The notes: generated from the letters alone by a model not told the origin. Shown: positions 17,861 to 27,205, numbered from the stretch's first letter. The stretch: 64,000 nucleotides of DNA from Bacillota bacterium (GCA_017889635.1 JAGGAC010000021.1:1-64000); one strand, 5' to 3'. Translations and numbers: made by a program.

Positions 17861-18754
17861 ATGACTATTTATCAATTAGAATTATTTGTTACATTAGCCC
17901 ATGCATTAAATTTCACAAAGGCATCGCGATTAATGCATATAACGCAACCTGCATTTAGCCGTCATATCTCAAGTTTGGAAGAAGAGTTAGGAATTATTTT
18001 ATTCGATAGAAATAAAAGATCGGTAGAATTAACTGCGCCAGGCAAGGTTTTTTTATCAGAAACCAAGAAACTACTTAGACACTATAATAAAGGAATTATG
18101 CTGGCACAGCAGGCAAACACAGGTCAATCCGGCAACTTATCATTAGGGTTTCTTGAAAGTACATCAAGCTTCTTTATGCCGAATTTTATTCGCGGATTTC
18201 ATGATACTTATCCTAAAATTCACTTAAAATTTGACGAGTTTAATCATATAGATTTAAACGAAGCCTTATCTACCAATGAGGTAGATGTTGCTTTTACTAC
18301 CGCCACAGGGATTGATTTAATTCCCCATATAGCCAAAAAACTGCTCTTTGAAGATTATCATTATATAGCAATGCACCGTGATCATCCCTTGGCAAGTAAA
18401 GATAGTATTAACTTATCCCTTCTGGAAAAAGAGCCGTTTGTCATAATGCATCCCCACCATTCTGATCAAGGATATTATTTTGCCATGCAAATCTGTATCA
18501 CGCATGGTTTTACACCAATGATAGCAGCTGAAGCACGATTTATTAACAGTTTATTGTTTTTAATTGATTGTAAAATTGGTATCGGCTTGCTTCCTAAACA
18601 CTTACAGCACTTTGCTTCACCTAACCTTCGCTTCATCCCCATCGAAAATCATACTGATCCAATTGAAGTTGTTGTTGCATGGAAAAACAATAATTCTAAT
18701 CCCTGCTTAGTCCACTTTATTAAGGAATTGGAAAACTATTTATCAAATCAATAG
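17861..18754 (+). CDS. LysR-family transcriptional regulator
   Basis: 297 residues, the standard LysR length. The N-terminal wHTH covers MTIYQLELFVTLAHALNFTKASR through LFDRNKRSVELTAPG (1-62), with QPAFSRHISSLEEELG as recognition region, followed by a linker helix and a two-lobed effector-binding domain from about 90. It is divergent from the MFS transporter at 16262-17518 and is likely its effector-responsive activator. A hairpin terminator follows the gene. Effector unknown. Confidence 0.92.
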   Translation: MTIYQLELFVTLAHALNFTKASRLMHITQPAFSRHISSLEEELGIILFDRNKRSVELTAPGKVFLSETKKLLRHYNKGIMLAQQANTGQSGNLSLGFLESTSSFFMPNFIRGFHDTYPKIHLKFDEFNHIDLNEALSTNEVDVAFTTATGIDLIPHIAKKLLFEDYHYIAMHRDHPLASKDSINLSLLEKEPFVIMHPHHSDQGYYFAMQICITHGFTPMIAAEARFINSLLFLIDCKIGIGLLPKHLQHFASPNLRFIPIENHTDPIEVVVAWKNNNSNPCLVHFIKELENYLSNQ

Positions 18755-18820
18755 CTTTGACTCTAAATAACTATTTTTTCACTCCAACCGGCTTTATCTT
18801 ATAATGTGTCTCAAAATAAA

Positions 18821-18855
18821 AAAACCACTTTATATTAACACCATAAAGTGGTTTT
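18821..18855 (+). terminator. Terminator after the LysR gene
   Basis: 13-bp perfect stem AAAACCACTTTAT / ATAAAGTGGTTTT, 9-base loop. It ends in T4 on the plus strand and lies 67 bases after the stop codon. Confidence 0.75.
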
Positions 18856-18976
18856 CATACTAATTTATAAGACTTAATCCATATTATACCTTCCACGACT
18901 TTATTTTAATGAAACGACTATGTTATAAGAAGCTATGTTATAATGCATAAGTGGACAGTATAAGGAGGATGGAAAT

Positions 18977-19807
18977 TTGAACGTACCAAGACAAAAACGA
19001 ATGGCTGTTGTTAACGATATAACTGGTTTCGGGCGCTGTTCCGTAGCAGTTGCCCTGCCGATTATATCAGCCATGAAGATACAATGCTGCCCATTGCCTA
19101 CTGCCATCTTATCCGCTCATACAGGTTTTTCAAAGTTTTTCTTGGATGATTATACAATGCGTATGCGAGACTACATGCGCAATTGGGAAGAACTAGGTAT
19201 AGATTTTGATGGTATTTGTACTGGTTTTTTAGGTTCAGCTAAACAAATCGATATTGTCATTGAGTTCTTGGAAAAATTCACAAGTAACCATACAACAATT
19301 ATTGTAGACCCGGTTATGGGCGATTATGGAAAACTGTATTCCTCCTACACCCAGGAAATGTGTCAGGAAATGAAACGTCTGCTTAATTATGCCCATGTTT
19401 TAACCCCCAATCTTACCGAAGCTTGCAGATTATTGGATATTCCATATCCGGATCGGGTCTTGACAGCCCAGGAACTCGAACATATTGCACAAAACCTTTG
19501 TACATATGGGCCGCGTAAAGTTGTCATCACTGGTCTGTCAGACGGAAATAATATGCGGAATTTTGTTTATGAACAGGGAAAACCATATAAGATAATTAGC
19601 ATGCCAAAGATTGGCGAAGATCGTTCCGGTACAGGCGATGTATTTGTATCCATTGTAGCTGCTAATTTAGTAAATGGTATTGACTTTGCTGTAGCAGTAG
19701 AAAAGGCGGCAAATTTTATCAGTAAGACAATTGCCTATACCGTTAAGCAGAATATTCCCGTAAAGTATGGAATTTGTTTTGAAGAATACTTAACAGACCT
19801 CAAATAA
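18977..19807 (+). CDS. pdxY: Pyridoxamine/pyridoxal kinase, PdxY-like
   Basis: 276-residue ribokinase-fold kinase that phosphorylates B6 vitamers in salvage to pyridoxal phosphate. Motifs: GRCSVAVALPIISAM near the N-terminus, the magnesium/phosphate region VDPVMGD near 112-118, LTPNLTEA near 140, and the catalytic anion-hole DRSGTGDVF near 215 with Asp as base. The start is TTG, preceded by AAGGAGG at good spacing. A radical-SAM gene follows 23 bases later and is probably co-transcribed, though the functional link is not obvious. Confidence 0.9.
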   Translation: MNVPRQKRMAVVNDITGFGRCSVAVALPIISAMKIQCCPLPTAILSAHTGFSKFFLDDYTMRMRDYMRNWEELGIDFDGICTGFLGSAKQIDIVIEFLEKFTSNHTTIIVDPVMGDYGKLYSSYTQEMCQEMKRLLNYAHVLTPNLTEACRLLDIPYPDRVLTAQELEHIAQNLCTYGPRKVVITGLSDGNNMRNFVYEQGKPYKIISMPKIGEDRSGTGDVFVSIVAANLVNGIDFAVAVEKAANFISKTIAYTVKQNIPVKYGICFEEYLTDLK

Positions 19808-19830
19808 TTATAATAAAAGGATGTAATTCT

Positions 19831-20478
19831 ATGTTACTTTATACCGCCAATAATGGCGATTATGAAAACTTGGCAGATCGGATGCAGCGGGAGCCTTTGC
19901 GTAAAACAAATGTTTATGTGAATCTTACTAATCAGTGTACCTGCGCCTGTACTTTCTGCCTACGCAATACGAAGGAAATGAGGGAATCTAATTCGCTATG
20001 GCTGAAGCGGGAGCCTTCAGCGCAGGAAGTAATAGCCGAATTTGCAAAATATGATATGAAGAATTTTAAGGAAATCATTTTCTGCGGCTTTGGCGAACCG
20101 ACGATGCGCTTGGATATTTTAATTGAAATAGCCAGCTATCTAAAACAGCGTAATAAAAATATATCGCTGCGTATTAATACCAACGGTCTTTGTGACCTTC
20201 AAGCAGGCAAAGAAATCGCCCCTTTATTTCAAGGACTCATTGATACAGTGTCGATCAGCTTGAATGCTTCTACTGCTGCAGAATATTTGCGTCTGACACG
20301 CAGTAAGTTTGGTATTCAGTCGTTTGATGCTATGCTGGCATTCGCTGTTAGCTGTAAAAAATATGTTCCTCATGTTGTACTAACAGTTGTTGATTGTATT
20401 GGCGAAACAGAAATTATAGCCTGCCAATCGCTTGCTGATAAACTTGGTCTGACATTGCGCGTGCGTTCCTTTGAATAA
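19831..20478 (+). CDS. Radical SAM protein, TatD-associated type
   Basis: 215 residues, a minimal radical-SAM domain. The 4Fe-4S cluster motif CTCACTFC (CxxxCxxC) lies near residues 36-43, the GGE-like segment is FCGFGEPTMR near 84-93, and a strand with RINTNGL follows near 116. Length and the NLTNQCTCACTFC context match the small radical-SAM family often found next to TatD-like nucleases, although here it follows a pyridoxal kinase gene. The chemistry catalysed is unknown. A long bidirectional hairpin closes the unit. Confidence 0.8.
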   Translation: MLLYTANNGDYENLADRMQREPLRKTNVYVNLTNQCTCACTFCLRNTKEMRESNSLWLKREPSAQEVIAEFAKYDMKNFKEIIFCGFGEPTMRLDILIEIASYLKQRNKNISLRINTNGLCDLQAGKEIAPLFQGLIDTVSISLNASTAAEYLRLTRSKFGIQSFDAMLAFAVSCKKYVPHVVLTVVDCIGETEIIACQSLADKLGLTLRVRSFE

Positions 20479-20529
20479 CAAGGCCTCCGCTAGTAATAGG
20501 TCATAACGTACCCTTGCTCAGAAGCTAAA

Positions 20530-20583
20530 ATACGCAAAAAAAAACGGCAATCTTTTTCTAAGACTGCCGTTTTTCTTGCGTAT
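20530..20583. terminator. Bidirectional terminator, radical-SAM gene / flavoprotein pseudogene
   Basis: The outer stem is ATACGCA/TGCGTAT and the inner stem AAAAACGGCA/TGCCGTTTTT. Flanking A and T runs allow termination from both convergent genes. Confidence 0.85.
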
Positions 20584-20588
20584 TTTTC

Positions 20589-22212
20589 TTATTTTGCTCT
20601 TCTTGGTTTTATTGGATATTTTTCAATAGGTACATTCTCCGTACCAAACGTCATTTCACCGTTTACATCTTTAACGGTTATCCACTTTAACCAATTTTCA
20701 TTATCTGTAGCCGGATAATCTTCTCGCAAAAACCATCCTCTGGATTCTTTTCTCAGTAATGCAGCTTTAAAGAACATCTCTGCCGAAAGCACCATTGCTT
20801 CTGCCTCATGGCAGGACAGCAAATAATGATAGTCTTCCGCTTTTAACTCTGAAACTTTAGCCTTTACCTTATCCAGCTTTCTTAGCGCAATCTTTAAGCG
20901 CTGTTCAGTCATATAGATGCTATTTTCTACCGGCGCAATAATGGCCTGCAATTCTTGGATTACTTCCTTAGCCGTAAAACCTGCCTTTCGATTAAGGGGC
21001 GCAAAGGCTCTTTCCTGGCAGGCCTTTACTTGCTCTTCTAATACAGCCGAGCCTTCCGTTTTCGCATAATTAGCAGACTTTTCGCCTGCAATCATTCCGG
21101 CAAATACGGCATTAAGAATTCCTGACCCCCGGTTTCTTCCCGGAGGAGCCGGAACGGCTCCGGCTACTGTCGATCCCCCATAACTCACATCACCAATAGC
21201 AAACAACTTGCCAACCGTTGTTTCCATATCATGATTAACCTTAACCGGTGACTGTTCGCCTAAAAATCCCGGTGCCACTTCATTATCCGTATCTACGCTG
21301 TGGCACTTCTCATAAATGGTCTTCCATAACTTTAATCCGTACGGCCTTGACCATATGGCATCTGTTGTAAACAGGATTTCATCATCTTGAGTCATAGGGC
21401 TTTCTTCCGGACGCATATAAATAGGTCCTCTTCCCGCCGCCATCTGATTATACCACTCGGCTATCGCCGTGGAATTAATATCGGCTTCAATAAACCACCG
21501 GAAGTTCTTCGTTATATTCTCATCCCATGCATTGTACAAAACATTCTCGTTGAAAACCAGTTCATGATGGCTTCGCCGCAATCCCATCGCCGCGGCCGTT
21601 GCTCCACATATTGATAACCCGGTAATTTTGGCTTCCTGTAGCTAATATTACCGACTTCGCTTTAATTACATAAAATGTTCCATCTAACAGGCTATACCCG
21701 GTAGCGCCCACGATTTCATTATTATTGGTTAAAAGATCCGACACAGTTACCTTATCGATAATCTTTACACCCTTCTTTTCAGCTGTCCGACGTACTTGAA
21801 GGGTAATATCAAGGTCAACCCCAATCATCCCAGTCATTGGGCCTGTCGGTATAATCTTTAAAGTACCGTCTTCATTAAAAGGTACTTTAACTCCCCACTC
21901 GATCAGCTTATCTATCATCTGGTTATTCATCTTTACATATCTAAGCATCTGTTCCTGATCGCCTAAGAAACAGCCAACTGCATTGGCATGATAACCAACA
22001 AACTCCATGGGGTCTACTCTGTTAAAATCAAAATACTGCAGTACCCCGCCACCCCGGTTTGCCTTTCCGCTATAGCCGGTCGTTTGTTTTTCGACAATCA
22101 GCACATCCGTATTCGAATCCGTTTCTTTTATCGTAACAGCAGCAGCAAGACCAGCTATGCCTCCGCCAATAACAAGGACGTCCGTCGATAATACTTGTTG
22201 CTTATTATTCAT
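20589..22212 (-). pseudogene. FAD-dependent fumarate reductase/AprA-like flavoprotein, frameshifted
   Basis: Two overlapping frames encode one flavoprotein. 22212-21562 has the Rossmann motif VLVIGGGIAGLAAAV and the family segment MWSNGRGDGIAA, then runs into KPS and a stop. 21587-20589 continues with RRSHHELVFNENVLYNAW, AAGRGPIYMRPEESP and the FAD-binding C-terminal AIGDVSYGGSTVAGAVP. In this family GDGIAA is normally followed by a stretch like AYRAGAEMRN before the next block. That piece, roughly 15-20 residues, is missing, so the lesion looks like a small deletion that also shifts the frame. ATG 22212 has GGGGGAAG upstream. It is clustered with a 2x4Fe-4S ferredoxin and a PhlG-like hydrolase. 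If real, the enzyme is inactive; a sequencing error is the alternative. Confidence 0.8.
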
Positions 22213-22235
22213 TTCTCTTCCCCCTTTTTTTCCGT

Positions 22236-22478
22236 CTATTTATACTTATCAAAAGTCTGATGTAACCGTTCCCCTTTAAAATCAGGCACAACCTTTATAC
22301 AACCTTTTGCGCACACCACTTCGCAATAATTACAATGTACACAGTCTTCTACATATTTAAAAACCGGTTTCTTTGTTTCCTCATCCCAGCGTATGACATC
22401 AACGAAACAGGATTTATAGCACAACTTGCAGCCTACACATTTATCTTTATCAAACTCAATAACATTGTTCATATTCAT
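22236..22478 (-). CDS. Ferredoxin-type 2x[4Fe-4S] electron-transfer subunit
   Basis: 80 residues with two complete CxxCxxCxxxC motifs: CVGCKLCYKSC near 16-26 and CVHCNYCEVVC near 46-56. This is the layout of bacterial ferredoxins and AprB-like subunits. AAGGAGG precedes the ATG by 8 bases. It is encoded directly upstream of the broken flavoprotein and downstream of the DAPG-hydrolase-like gene, so it most likely hands electrons to that flavoprotein. Confidence 0.9.
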   Translation of the reverse strand: MNMNNVIEFDKDKCVGCKLCYKSCFVDVIRWDEETKKPVFKYVEDCVHCNYCEVVCAKGCIKVVPDFKGERLHQTFDKYK

Positions 22479-22501
22479 ACCGGCATCCTCCTTATGTAAA
22501 A

Positions 22502-23320
22502 TTAAAAGTTTTCCTTTTCTTCGGCAAAAACTTGCGGGAGTATATTCGCTAAATGAGTAAATTCCTTAATATTGTGCAGCAGCAGACTCATCGGCCCAAA
22601 CTCCGGCATCCTTATACCATCCGGCAAAACCTTCACAGGTTTCCCGCTTACAATCTTCCATCCCATCCAAAAACGGGTTCTAAGCTCAATTCCACCTTCC
22701 ACTTCCCGCACAAAATGCGTCATAACCGCCGGTGCCGAACCAACTGGCGGCTGAGCCGCACCATATCCATTCGCACAAACTATGGTACTGCAGGCCGAGG
22801 TACCAATTTTACTTGTGTCATACCCCAAATCACCCGGATATTTAAAATTGATATATACACCTTCAGGACCAAAACCAATATCTTCAAGAACCTGGTGCGT
22901 AGTATTCCAGTACCGTTCTTTATATGATAAATCCTTATCCTTCGTATGTTCCCTCTGCATCGTTTCCGCTTTATAATGGTCCTCAGGATTCCATATTGTA
23001 TACCTGAGGTTATCCAGCCCGTGCCAAGCAAACCACCAATCAAACATTTCGGTTGTAACCCCCGGCATCGGTGTCAAGTTAGCTAAAAAGCCGGTTCCAT
23101 CCTCCATAATACAGTAACCAACTTCCGTGTCCAAATAACCAGGTTTAAATAAGTCATTCCGATCATGAATTCTCAAAGCCTTGCTCGGATCAATTGGACC
23201 GCGCAGTACCATTTCATACTTTTCTTTCGGCGCCGGTGTCATCTCCAAATTATAGTACTTAAAATAACTTTTCGCCTTGTCCTCTGCTGTAACAGGCACC
23301 CTTGCTTTTTTCTGTCCCAT
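22502..23320 (-). CDS. DAPG/phloretin hydrolase (PhlG/Phy)-family C-C hydrolase
   Basis: 272 residues. The family cleaves a C-C bond between an acyl group and a phloroglucinol-type ring (2,4-diacetylphloroglucinol hydrolase, phloretin hydrolase) using zinc. Characteristic segments are EVGYCIMEDGTGFLANLTPM near 65-85, WWFAWHGLDNLRYTIWNPEDHY near 95-115, and a C-terminal LLLHNIKEFTHLANILP. I start at 23320 because GAGG lies upstream of this ATG; the ORF start at 23356 has no such site. First gene of a three-gene unit with ferredoxin and flavoprotein, divergent from a LysR gene. The true substrate is not known. Confidence 0.8.
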   Translation of the reverse strand: MGQKKARVPVTAEDKAKSYFKYYNLEMTPAPKEKYEMVLRGPIDPSKALRIHDRNDLFKPGYLDTEVGYCIMEDGTGFLANLTPMPGVTTEMFDWWFAWHGLDNLRYTIWNPEDHYKAETMQREHTKDKDLSYKERYWNTTHQVLEDIGFGPEGVYINFKYPGDLGYDTSKIGTSACSTIVCANGYGAAQPPVGSAPAVMTHFVREVEGGIELRTRFWMGWKIVSGKPVKVLPDGIRMPEFGPMSLLLHNIKEFTHLANILPQVFAEEKENF

Positions 23321-23723
23321 ACTTGCACCATCCTCACATTCTATAATGTTGAGCATAACCTTTTCACCATACGAAACTTTAACTTATCTCTTCGTCTCGT
23401 CACTTTTGATTTAGTCAGTCAATATGTGCACTTTATCACATATTCCTTCCATATATAGATTAATTCGAAAAGTCGCAGAAATCTAACATAAAAAGTGAGT
23501 ATATTAATAAGCAAAACTTCTTAATTAACCCTAACAACAGAAGTCTAAACAAAGCTACAAAAGCCCAAAAATATCCTCGGCCTAGCCGAAAGTATTTCTT
23601 GAACAGCCACTAGCCCTTATTACTAGCAACACTTAAAAGATCATCACAAACATAAAAATAAGGTATAATGATAAGTAAAGCTTCTTGCTGCGACCTGTTC
23701 AGAGAACGTGAGGAGGTAACACC
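23321..23723. promoter_or_regulatory. Divergent intergenic region, PhlG-like operon / LysR gene
   Basis: 403 bp without a gene. It should contain the operon promoter on the minus strand and the LysR promoter on the plus strand. TAAGGTATAATGATAAG near 23660-23676 contains a good -10 (TATAAT) for the LysR gene. I see no strong palindrome. Confidence 0.45.
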
Positions 23724-24647
23724 ATGGATATCCGCCAATTGCAATATTTCATCTCAGTCGCAGAGCACCTCAGTTTTACCGTTGCTGCAAAACACCATTT
23801 TATCGCTCAAACGGCAATAAGCCAGCAAATTCAAGCCATGGAGAAAAAGCTGGGAGTCCGGCTGTTTACCCGCAATAGCCGCTCAGTGCAACTGACACCT
23901 GCCGGAACAGTATTTCTCAAAGAGGCTAAACTTCTGGTAAGTATCGCAACTGATGCAATAAAAAAAACGCAGAATGCTGCTTCGGATTCCATAGGCAGCC
24001 TAAAAATTGGCTTTTTGGGACCGAATGAAAAATACTTTTTACCTGAACTAATTCACACCATTCGCCGTAAATATCCCGGCATTGATTTAACCTTCACCCA
24101 AAATACGGCAGATACAATCAACGAATACCTTGCGCGCGGGTTATTAGATCTTGCCTTTTCCGAATGTTACGATCAAATAGAACAACCAGGAGATTTTGAG
24201 TGGAAAACCATCTCCAGTCATCCCATTTGTGCCACCCTACATGTTGACCATCCTTTGGCCACTCAATCCAAAATCGATTTACTGGCTTTGGCTAAAGAAC
24301 CCTTCGTCGCCATTGACTCACTGGATTATCACGCCGCCTACGAACACTTGGTTGCGTTTTGTGCCCGGCAGGGAGGTTTCATCCCAAAAATTGTCAGTCA
24401 GCACCGCACTCCGGAAACAGTACTGCTAATGATCGAAGCGCGGGTTGGCATATCCCTGCTTCCGCAATTTCTTGCCTTTTCCGGCAATCCTAATCTGCGT
24501 TTCATTGAACTTACCGGCGAAAGAGCTTGGGTTCACTCCACTTTGGTCTGGAGAAAAAATAATAACAATCAGCTAATTCCTTTATTGTGGCACGAACTTC
24601 AGAATGTCCTAAGTTGCAGCCCAGACAACCTTGCCAATGGTTTGTGA
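23724..24647 (+). CDS. LysR-family transcriptional regulator
   Basis: 307 residues. The N-terminal wHTH begins MDIRQLQYFISVAEHLSFTV with recognition segment QTAISQQIQAMEKKLGVRLF and the wing FTRNSRSVQLTPAG; the effector domain runs from about 90 to 290. AGGAGG lies at good spacing before the ATG. It is divergent from the PhlG-like/ferredoxin/flavoprotein unit and presumably controls it. Effector unknown, probably the phenolic substrate or a breakdown product. Confidence 0.92.
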   Translation: MDIRQLQYFISVAEHLSFTVAAKHHFIAQTAISQQIQAMEKKLGVRLFTRNSRSVQLTPAGTVFLKEAKLLVSIATDAIKKTQNAASDSIGSLKIGFLGPNEKYFLPELIHTIRRKYPGIDLTFTQNTADTINEYLARGLLDLAFSECYDQIEQPGDFEWKTISSHPICATLHVDHPLATQSKIDLLALAKEPFVAIDSLDYHAAYEHLVAFCARQGGFIPKIVSQHRTPETVLLMIEARVGISLLPQFLAFSGNPNLRFIELTGERAWVHSTLVWRKNNNNQLIPLLWHELQNVLSCSPDNLANGL

Positions 24648-24684
24648 CACTCTCTAAATGACTCACCGCACCTAAACTATTTCT

Positions 24685-24736
24685 ATAGATAACAAACTGA
24701 CTCAGCGATTTTGCGCTGAGTCAGTTTGTTATCTAT
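24685..24736. terminator. 23-bp perfect hairpin between convergent genes
   Basis: Left arm 24685-24707 and right arm 24714-24736 are exact complements with a six-base ATTTTG loop. There is no T-tract, but the position between convergent LysR and esterase genes fits transcription termination or RNA end protection. Confidence 0.7.
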
Positions 24737-24823
24737 AATCTCTATCTGCTTTACTCGGCTGAACCTTCGGAAAAGGCGCTTATCGAAATTATCGATAAGG
24801 AACCGATATATTCTGAGTCTTAA

Positions 24824-25777
24824 TTATTTTAAAATCGGATCTAAGAACGAAAAAACTCTTGCTATATTTTCAGGCGTCTCAAATCCTGAACCGCCATGCG
24901 GTTCCCCCAGTAAAATGTCTAATTTCACTTTATCTTTACCTAAAACCTTATATAAATCAGTTGCCAATTGTACGCTTTGAGTAACAGGAACAAGAGTATC
25001 GCTGCTTCCATGCTGGATTAAGAACGGCGGATCATCTTTAGTAATATATTTCTTAACATCAGCCGCTCCCTTTAATTCCGTTGGAGTATCTTTAAATAAT
25101 TTCTTTAATTCCCGGCTGTCTTGTATAGATGTTAAATCAAATGCGCCAAACCAAGTAACGACTGCATTCACACGACTAGACTGATTTTGGTTTCCCATCT
25201 TTAAATCTTCCAGCTTAGCTACGCCGCCTGAAGTACCGGCTAATGCCGCCAAATGTCCGCCGGCCGAATTTCCCCAAATGCCGATTTTTTCTGGATTCAG
25301 TGAATATTTAGCTGCATTAGCTCTTAAAAATCTTATCGCAGCCTTAACATCGTAAATTTGCGCTGGAAAACTAGCTTCACCACTTAAACGGTAATTAACG
25401 GACGCAACCGCATAGCCTCTTTTAACCGCACTTTTGATAATCGTAATAACTTGTGAATCTGATTTATCGCCCAACTCCCAGCCGCCGCCATGAACAACAA
25501 CAAGTACCGGAAATGGCCCTGCTTTTTTCTCTGGCAAATAAATATCTAACACCTGACTTTTTGAACCTTTTGCATAAGCAACATCAAGCCACTTTCTAGA
25601 GAATTGTTCCTTATTAAGCACCTTATTGTTTATGGCAAATTCCGGCGGCGGTCCGCCATGTCCAATTGATGGATCAGCAGCATTATCAGCAGCTGATTTT
25701 GCTAAGGACACATTAGCGCCAATAAGAATTACAGCGGCAATAAATAAACCACAGCAGCCTTTCAAATTTAATTTCAT
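24824..25777 (-). CDS. Exported alpha/beta-hydrolase (BD-FAE/acetyl-esterase type)
   Basis: 317 residues with a signal peptide (CCGLFIAAVILIGANVSLA). The esterase domain shows the oxyanion motif HGGGWELGDKS near 95, the nucleophile elbow GNSAGGH near 168, an acid region QHGSSDTLVPV near 255 and the catalytic His in GEPHGGSGF near 292. This matches the hormone-sensitive-lipase/BD-FAE group, which deacetylates or hydrolyses small esters of sugars and phenolics. GGAGG precedes the ATG. It is divergent from a LysR gene with paired palindromes between them. It is probably periplasmic. Confidence 0.88.
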   Translation of the reverse strand: MKLNLKGCCGLFIAAVILIGANVSLAKSAADNAADPSIGHGGPPPEFAINNKVLNKEQFSRKWLDVAYAKGSKSQVLDIYLPEKKAGPFPVLVVVHGGGWELGDKSDSQVITIIKSAVKRGYAVASVNYRLSGEASFPAQIYDVKAAIRFLRANAAKYSLNPEKIGIWGNSAGGHLAALAGTSGGVAKLEDLKMGNQNQSSRVNAVVTWFGAFDLTSIQDSRELKKLFKDTPTELKGAADVKKYITKDDPPFLIQHGSSDTLVPVTQSVQLATDLYKVLGKDKVKLDILLGEPHGGSGFETPENIARVFSFLDPILK

Positions 25778-25834
25778 AACCAGACCTCCGATTTAATTTC
25801 AAATATTCTTATAGCTAGGGTTCTACCATCTATG

Positions 25835-25877
25835 TTATGTATTATACATACACCAATTCATAATGTATAATACATAA
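25835..25877. promoter_or_regulatory. Paired palindromic operators between esterase and LysR genes
   Basis: Two 13-bp palindromes, ATGTATTATACAT (25837-25849) and ATGTATAATACAT (25863-25875), are themselves arms of a 15-bp inverted repeat. Their centres are 26 bp apart. They sit in the 148-bp divergent gap and are the best candidate binding sites for the LysR protein encoded at 25926. Confidence 0.6.
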
Positions 25878-25925
25878 TAAGCTATAATATATATATCCTC
25901 AAACCTATATAAAGAGAGGCTTCTT

Positions 25926-26810
25926 ATGGAATTATTACAACTAAAATATTTTCAATTAGTCGCTAAACACGAAAATATATCCAAAGTTGCGGAACAATTA
26001 AACATATCTCAGCCTTCTTTAAGCAAAACCATAGCCTTACTGGAAAAAGAATTAGGAACTAACTTATTTGATCGTTGTGGTCGTAATATTATTCTCAACG
26101 ATAATGGTAGGGATTTCCTCTCATATATCGACAACGCACTTATGAATATCGAAAACGGAATTAATAGAATAAAAGATGAAAATAAAATGATTCAATGCGA
26201 TATGAAAATTTTAATTTTAACGGGAGTACCTCAAATTACTCCCATAATTACAACCTTTATTAAAAGATACCAAAATGTTGATTTTAAAATAAAACATTAT
26301 AATATCGGTCACAATGACGATGATTTTGATATTTGCTTAACTTCTCCTCCAATTGAAGAAAATAGATATAATATAGTTCATTTGTTGACCGAGCCTATAG
26401 GAATAGCTATTCCTAAAAGTCACCAACTAGCTAATAAACCTAAAATCACTTTATCGGATTTAAAATATGAAAAATTCATCTGCTTAAATCCTAACAAAGC
26501 CTTAAGTAAAATTATGGGCGATGTTAGTTTTACGTTTAATTTTGCTCAGAATAATATCCTGGAAACCGACGACCCAAATATCGCCAAAGAATTTATTGAT
26601 AATGGCTTAGGAATAGCCTTTATGCCAATGATTACTATAAATAAAGAATTGATGAACTCAAACATTATTATACGTTCTGTTGAGGATCTGCAAAAAGAAA
26701 TATCTACAATATTGTTAACCAGAAAAGATAAATATGAATCATTAATAATTCGTTTATTTAAGCAGCATGTAATAAATCATTTTAATTCTTTAATAGCAGG
26801 CAAAATTTGA
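25926..26810 (+). CDS. LysR-family transcriptional regulator
   Basis: 294 residues. The N-terminal wHTH starts MELLQLKYFQLVAKHENISKVAEQLNI with recognition helix QPSLSKTIALLEKELG and wing LFDRCGRNIILNDNG. The effector domain from about 95 is AT-rich in codon use and weakly conserved. It is divergent from the exported esterase and probably regulates it through the paired ATGTAT palindromes. Closest in style to YybE/GltR-like Firmicute LysR proteins; effector unknown. Confidence 0.9.
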   Translation: MELLQLKYFQLVAKHENISKVAEQLNISQPSLSKTIALLEKELGTNLFDRCGRNIILNDNGRDFLSYIDNALMNIENGINRIKDENKMIQCDMKILILTGVPQITPIITTFIKRYQNVDFKIKHYNIGHNDDDFDICLTSPPIEENRYNIVHLLTEPIGIAIPKSHQLANKPKITLSDLKYEKFICLNPNKALSKIMGDVSFTFNFAQNNILETDDPNIAKEFIDNGLGIAFMPMITINKELMNSNIIIRSVEDLQKEISTILLTRKDKYESLIIRLFKQHVINHFNSLIAGKI

Positions 26811-26870
26811 ATTGTCTGCTGAGTAACCACATGGTAAAGTCTCAGCGGATAATGACTCTCAATAAAGTTA

Positions 26871-26902
26871 AGGCACAAACCCCATAATGAAGGCTTGTGC
26901 CT
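26871..26902. terminator. Short hairpin between LysR and DUF3343 genes
   Basis: 8-bp stem AGGCACAA / TTGTGCCT with a 16-base loop in a convergent gap. No clear T-tract, so this is tentative. Confidence 0.4.
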
Positions 26903-26923
26903 GGCATATAATCATGCTAGTTG

Positions 26924-27196
26924 TTAATCGTCATTTTCGATATATAACTCATAGGTGTCCGCCGAGATATTTCGTATAAACAACTTTGACCACCGTATAT
27001 TTTTTTCTTGCAATAGCGTAAGTATTTGCTCCTGCTTTTCTGCCTGAAACAACATACATTGCCCGCAATGTATGCCAAGCTTGCGCGGCGTGGGCACAAG
27101 CGCCCCCGGAATACCTAGCCGCTGCATAACCTCCTCAGCGAGCAGCGCATGACGGACTGAGCAAAAGGACAGCAACCTGTTCAAATCATCGTACAT
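26924..27196 (-). CDS. DUF3343 protein, putative Se/S carrier-like
   Basis: 90 residues. The pattern of a short alpha/beta domain with LGIPGALVPTPRKLG and a following HCGQCML (CxxC) matches the DUF3343 'putative Se/S carrier-like' family (PF11823). It is encoded 9 bases after yedF in an operon with selD, which supports a role in handling activated selenium or sulfur in the cytoplasm. The two Cys of HCGQC are candidate carrier residues. No direct biochemical evidence is implied by the sequence. Confidence 0.8.
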   Translation of the reverse strand: MYDDLNRLLSFCSVRHALLAEEVMQRLGIPGALVPTPRKLGIHCGQCMLFQAEKQEQILTLLQEKNIRWSKLFIRNISADTYELYIENDD

Positions 27197-27205
27197 AAAC
27201 GTCTC

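Noticed and set aside
24685-24736. Perfect inverted repeat as the end of an insertion element
   Set aside because: No transposase or second copy is nearby; its place between convergent genes fits a terminator.
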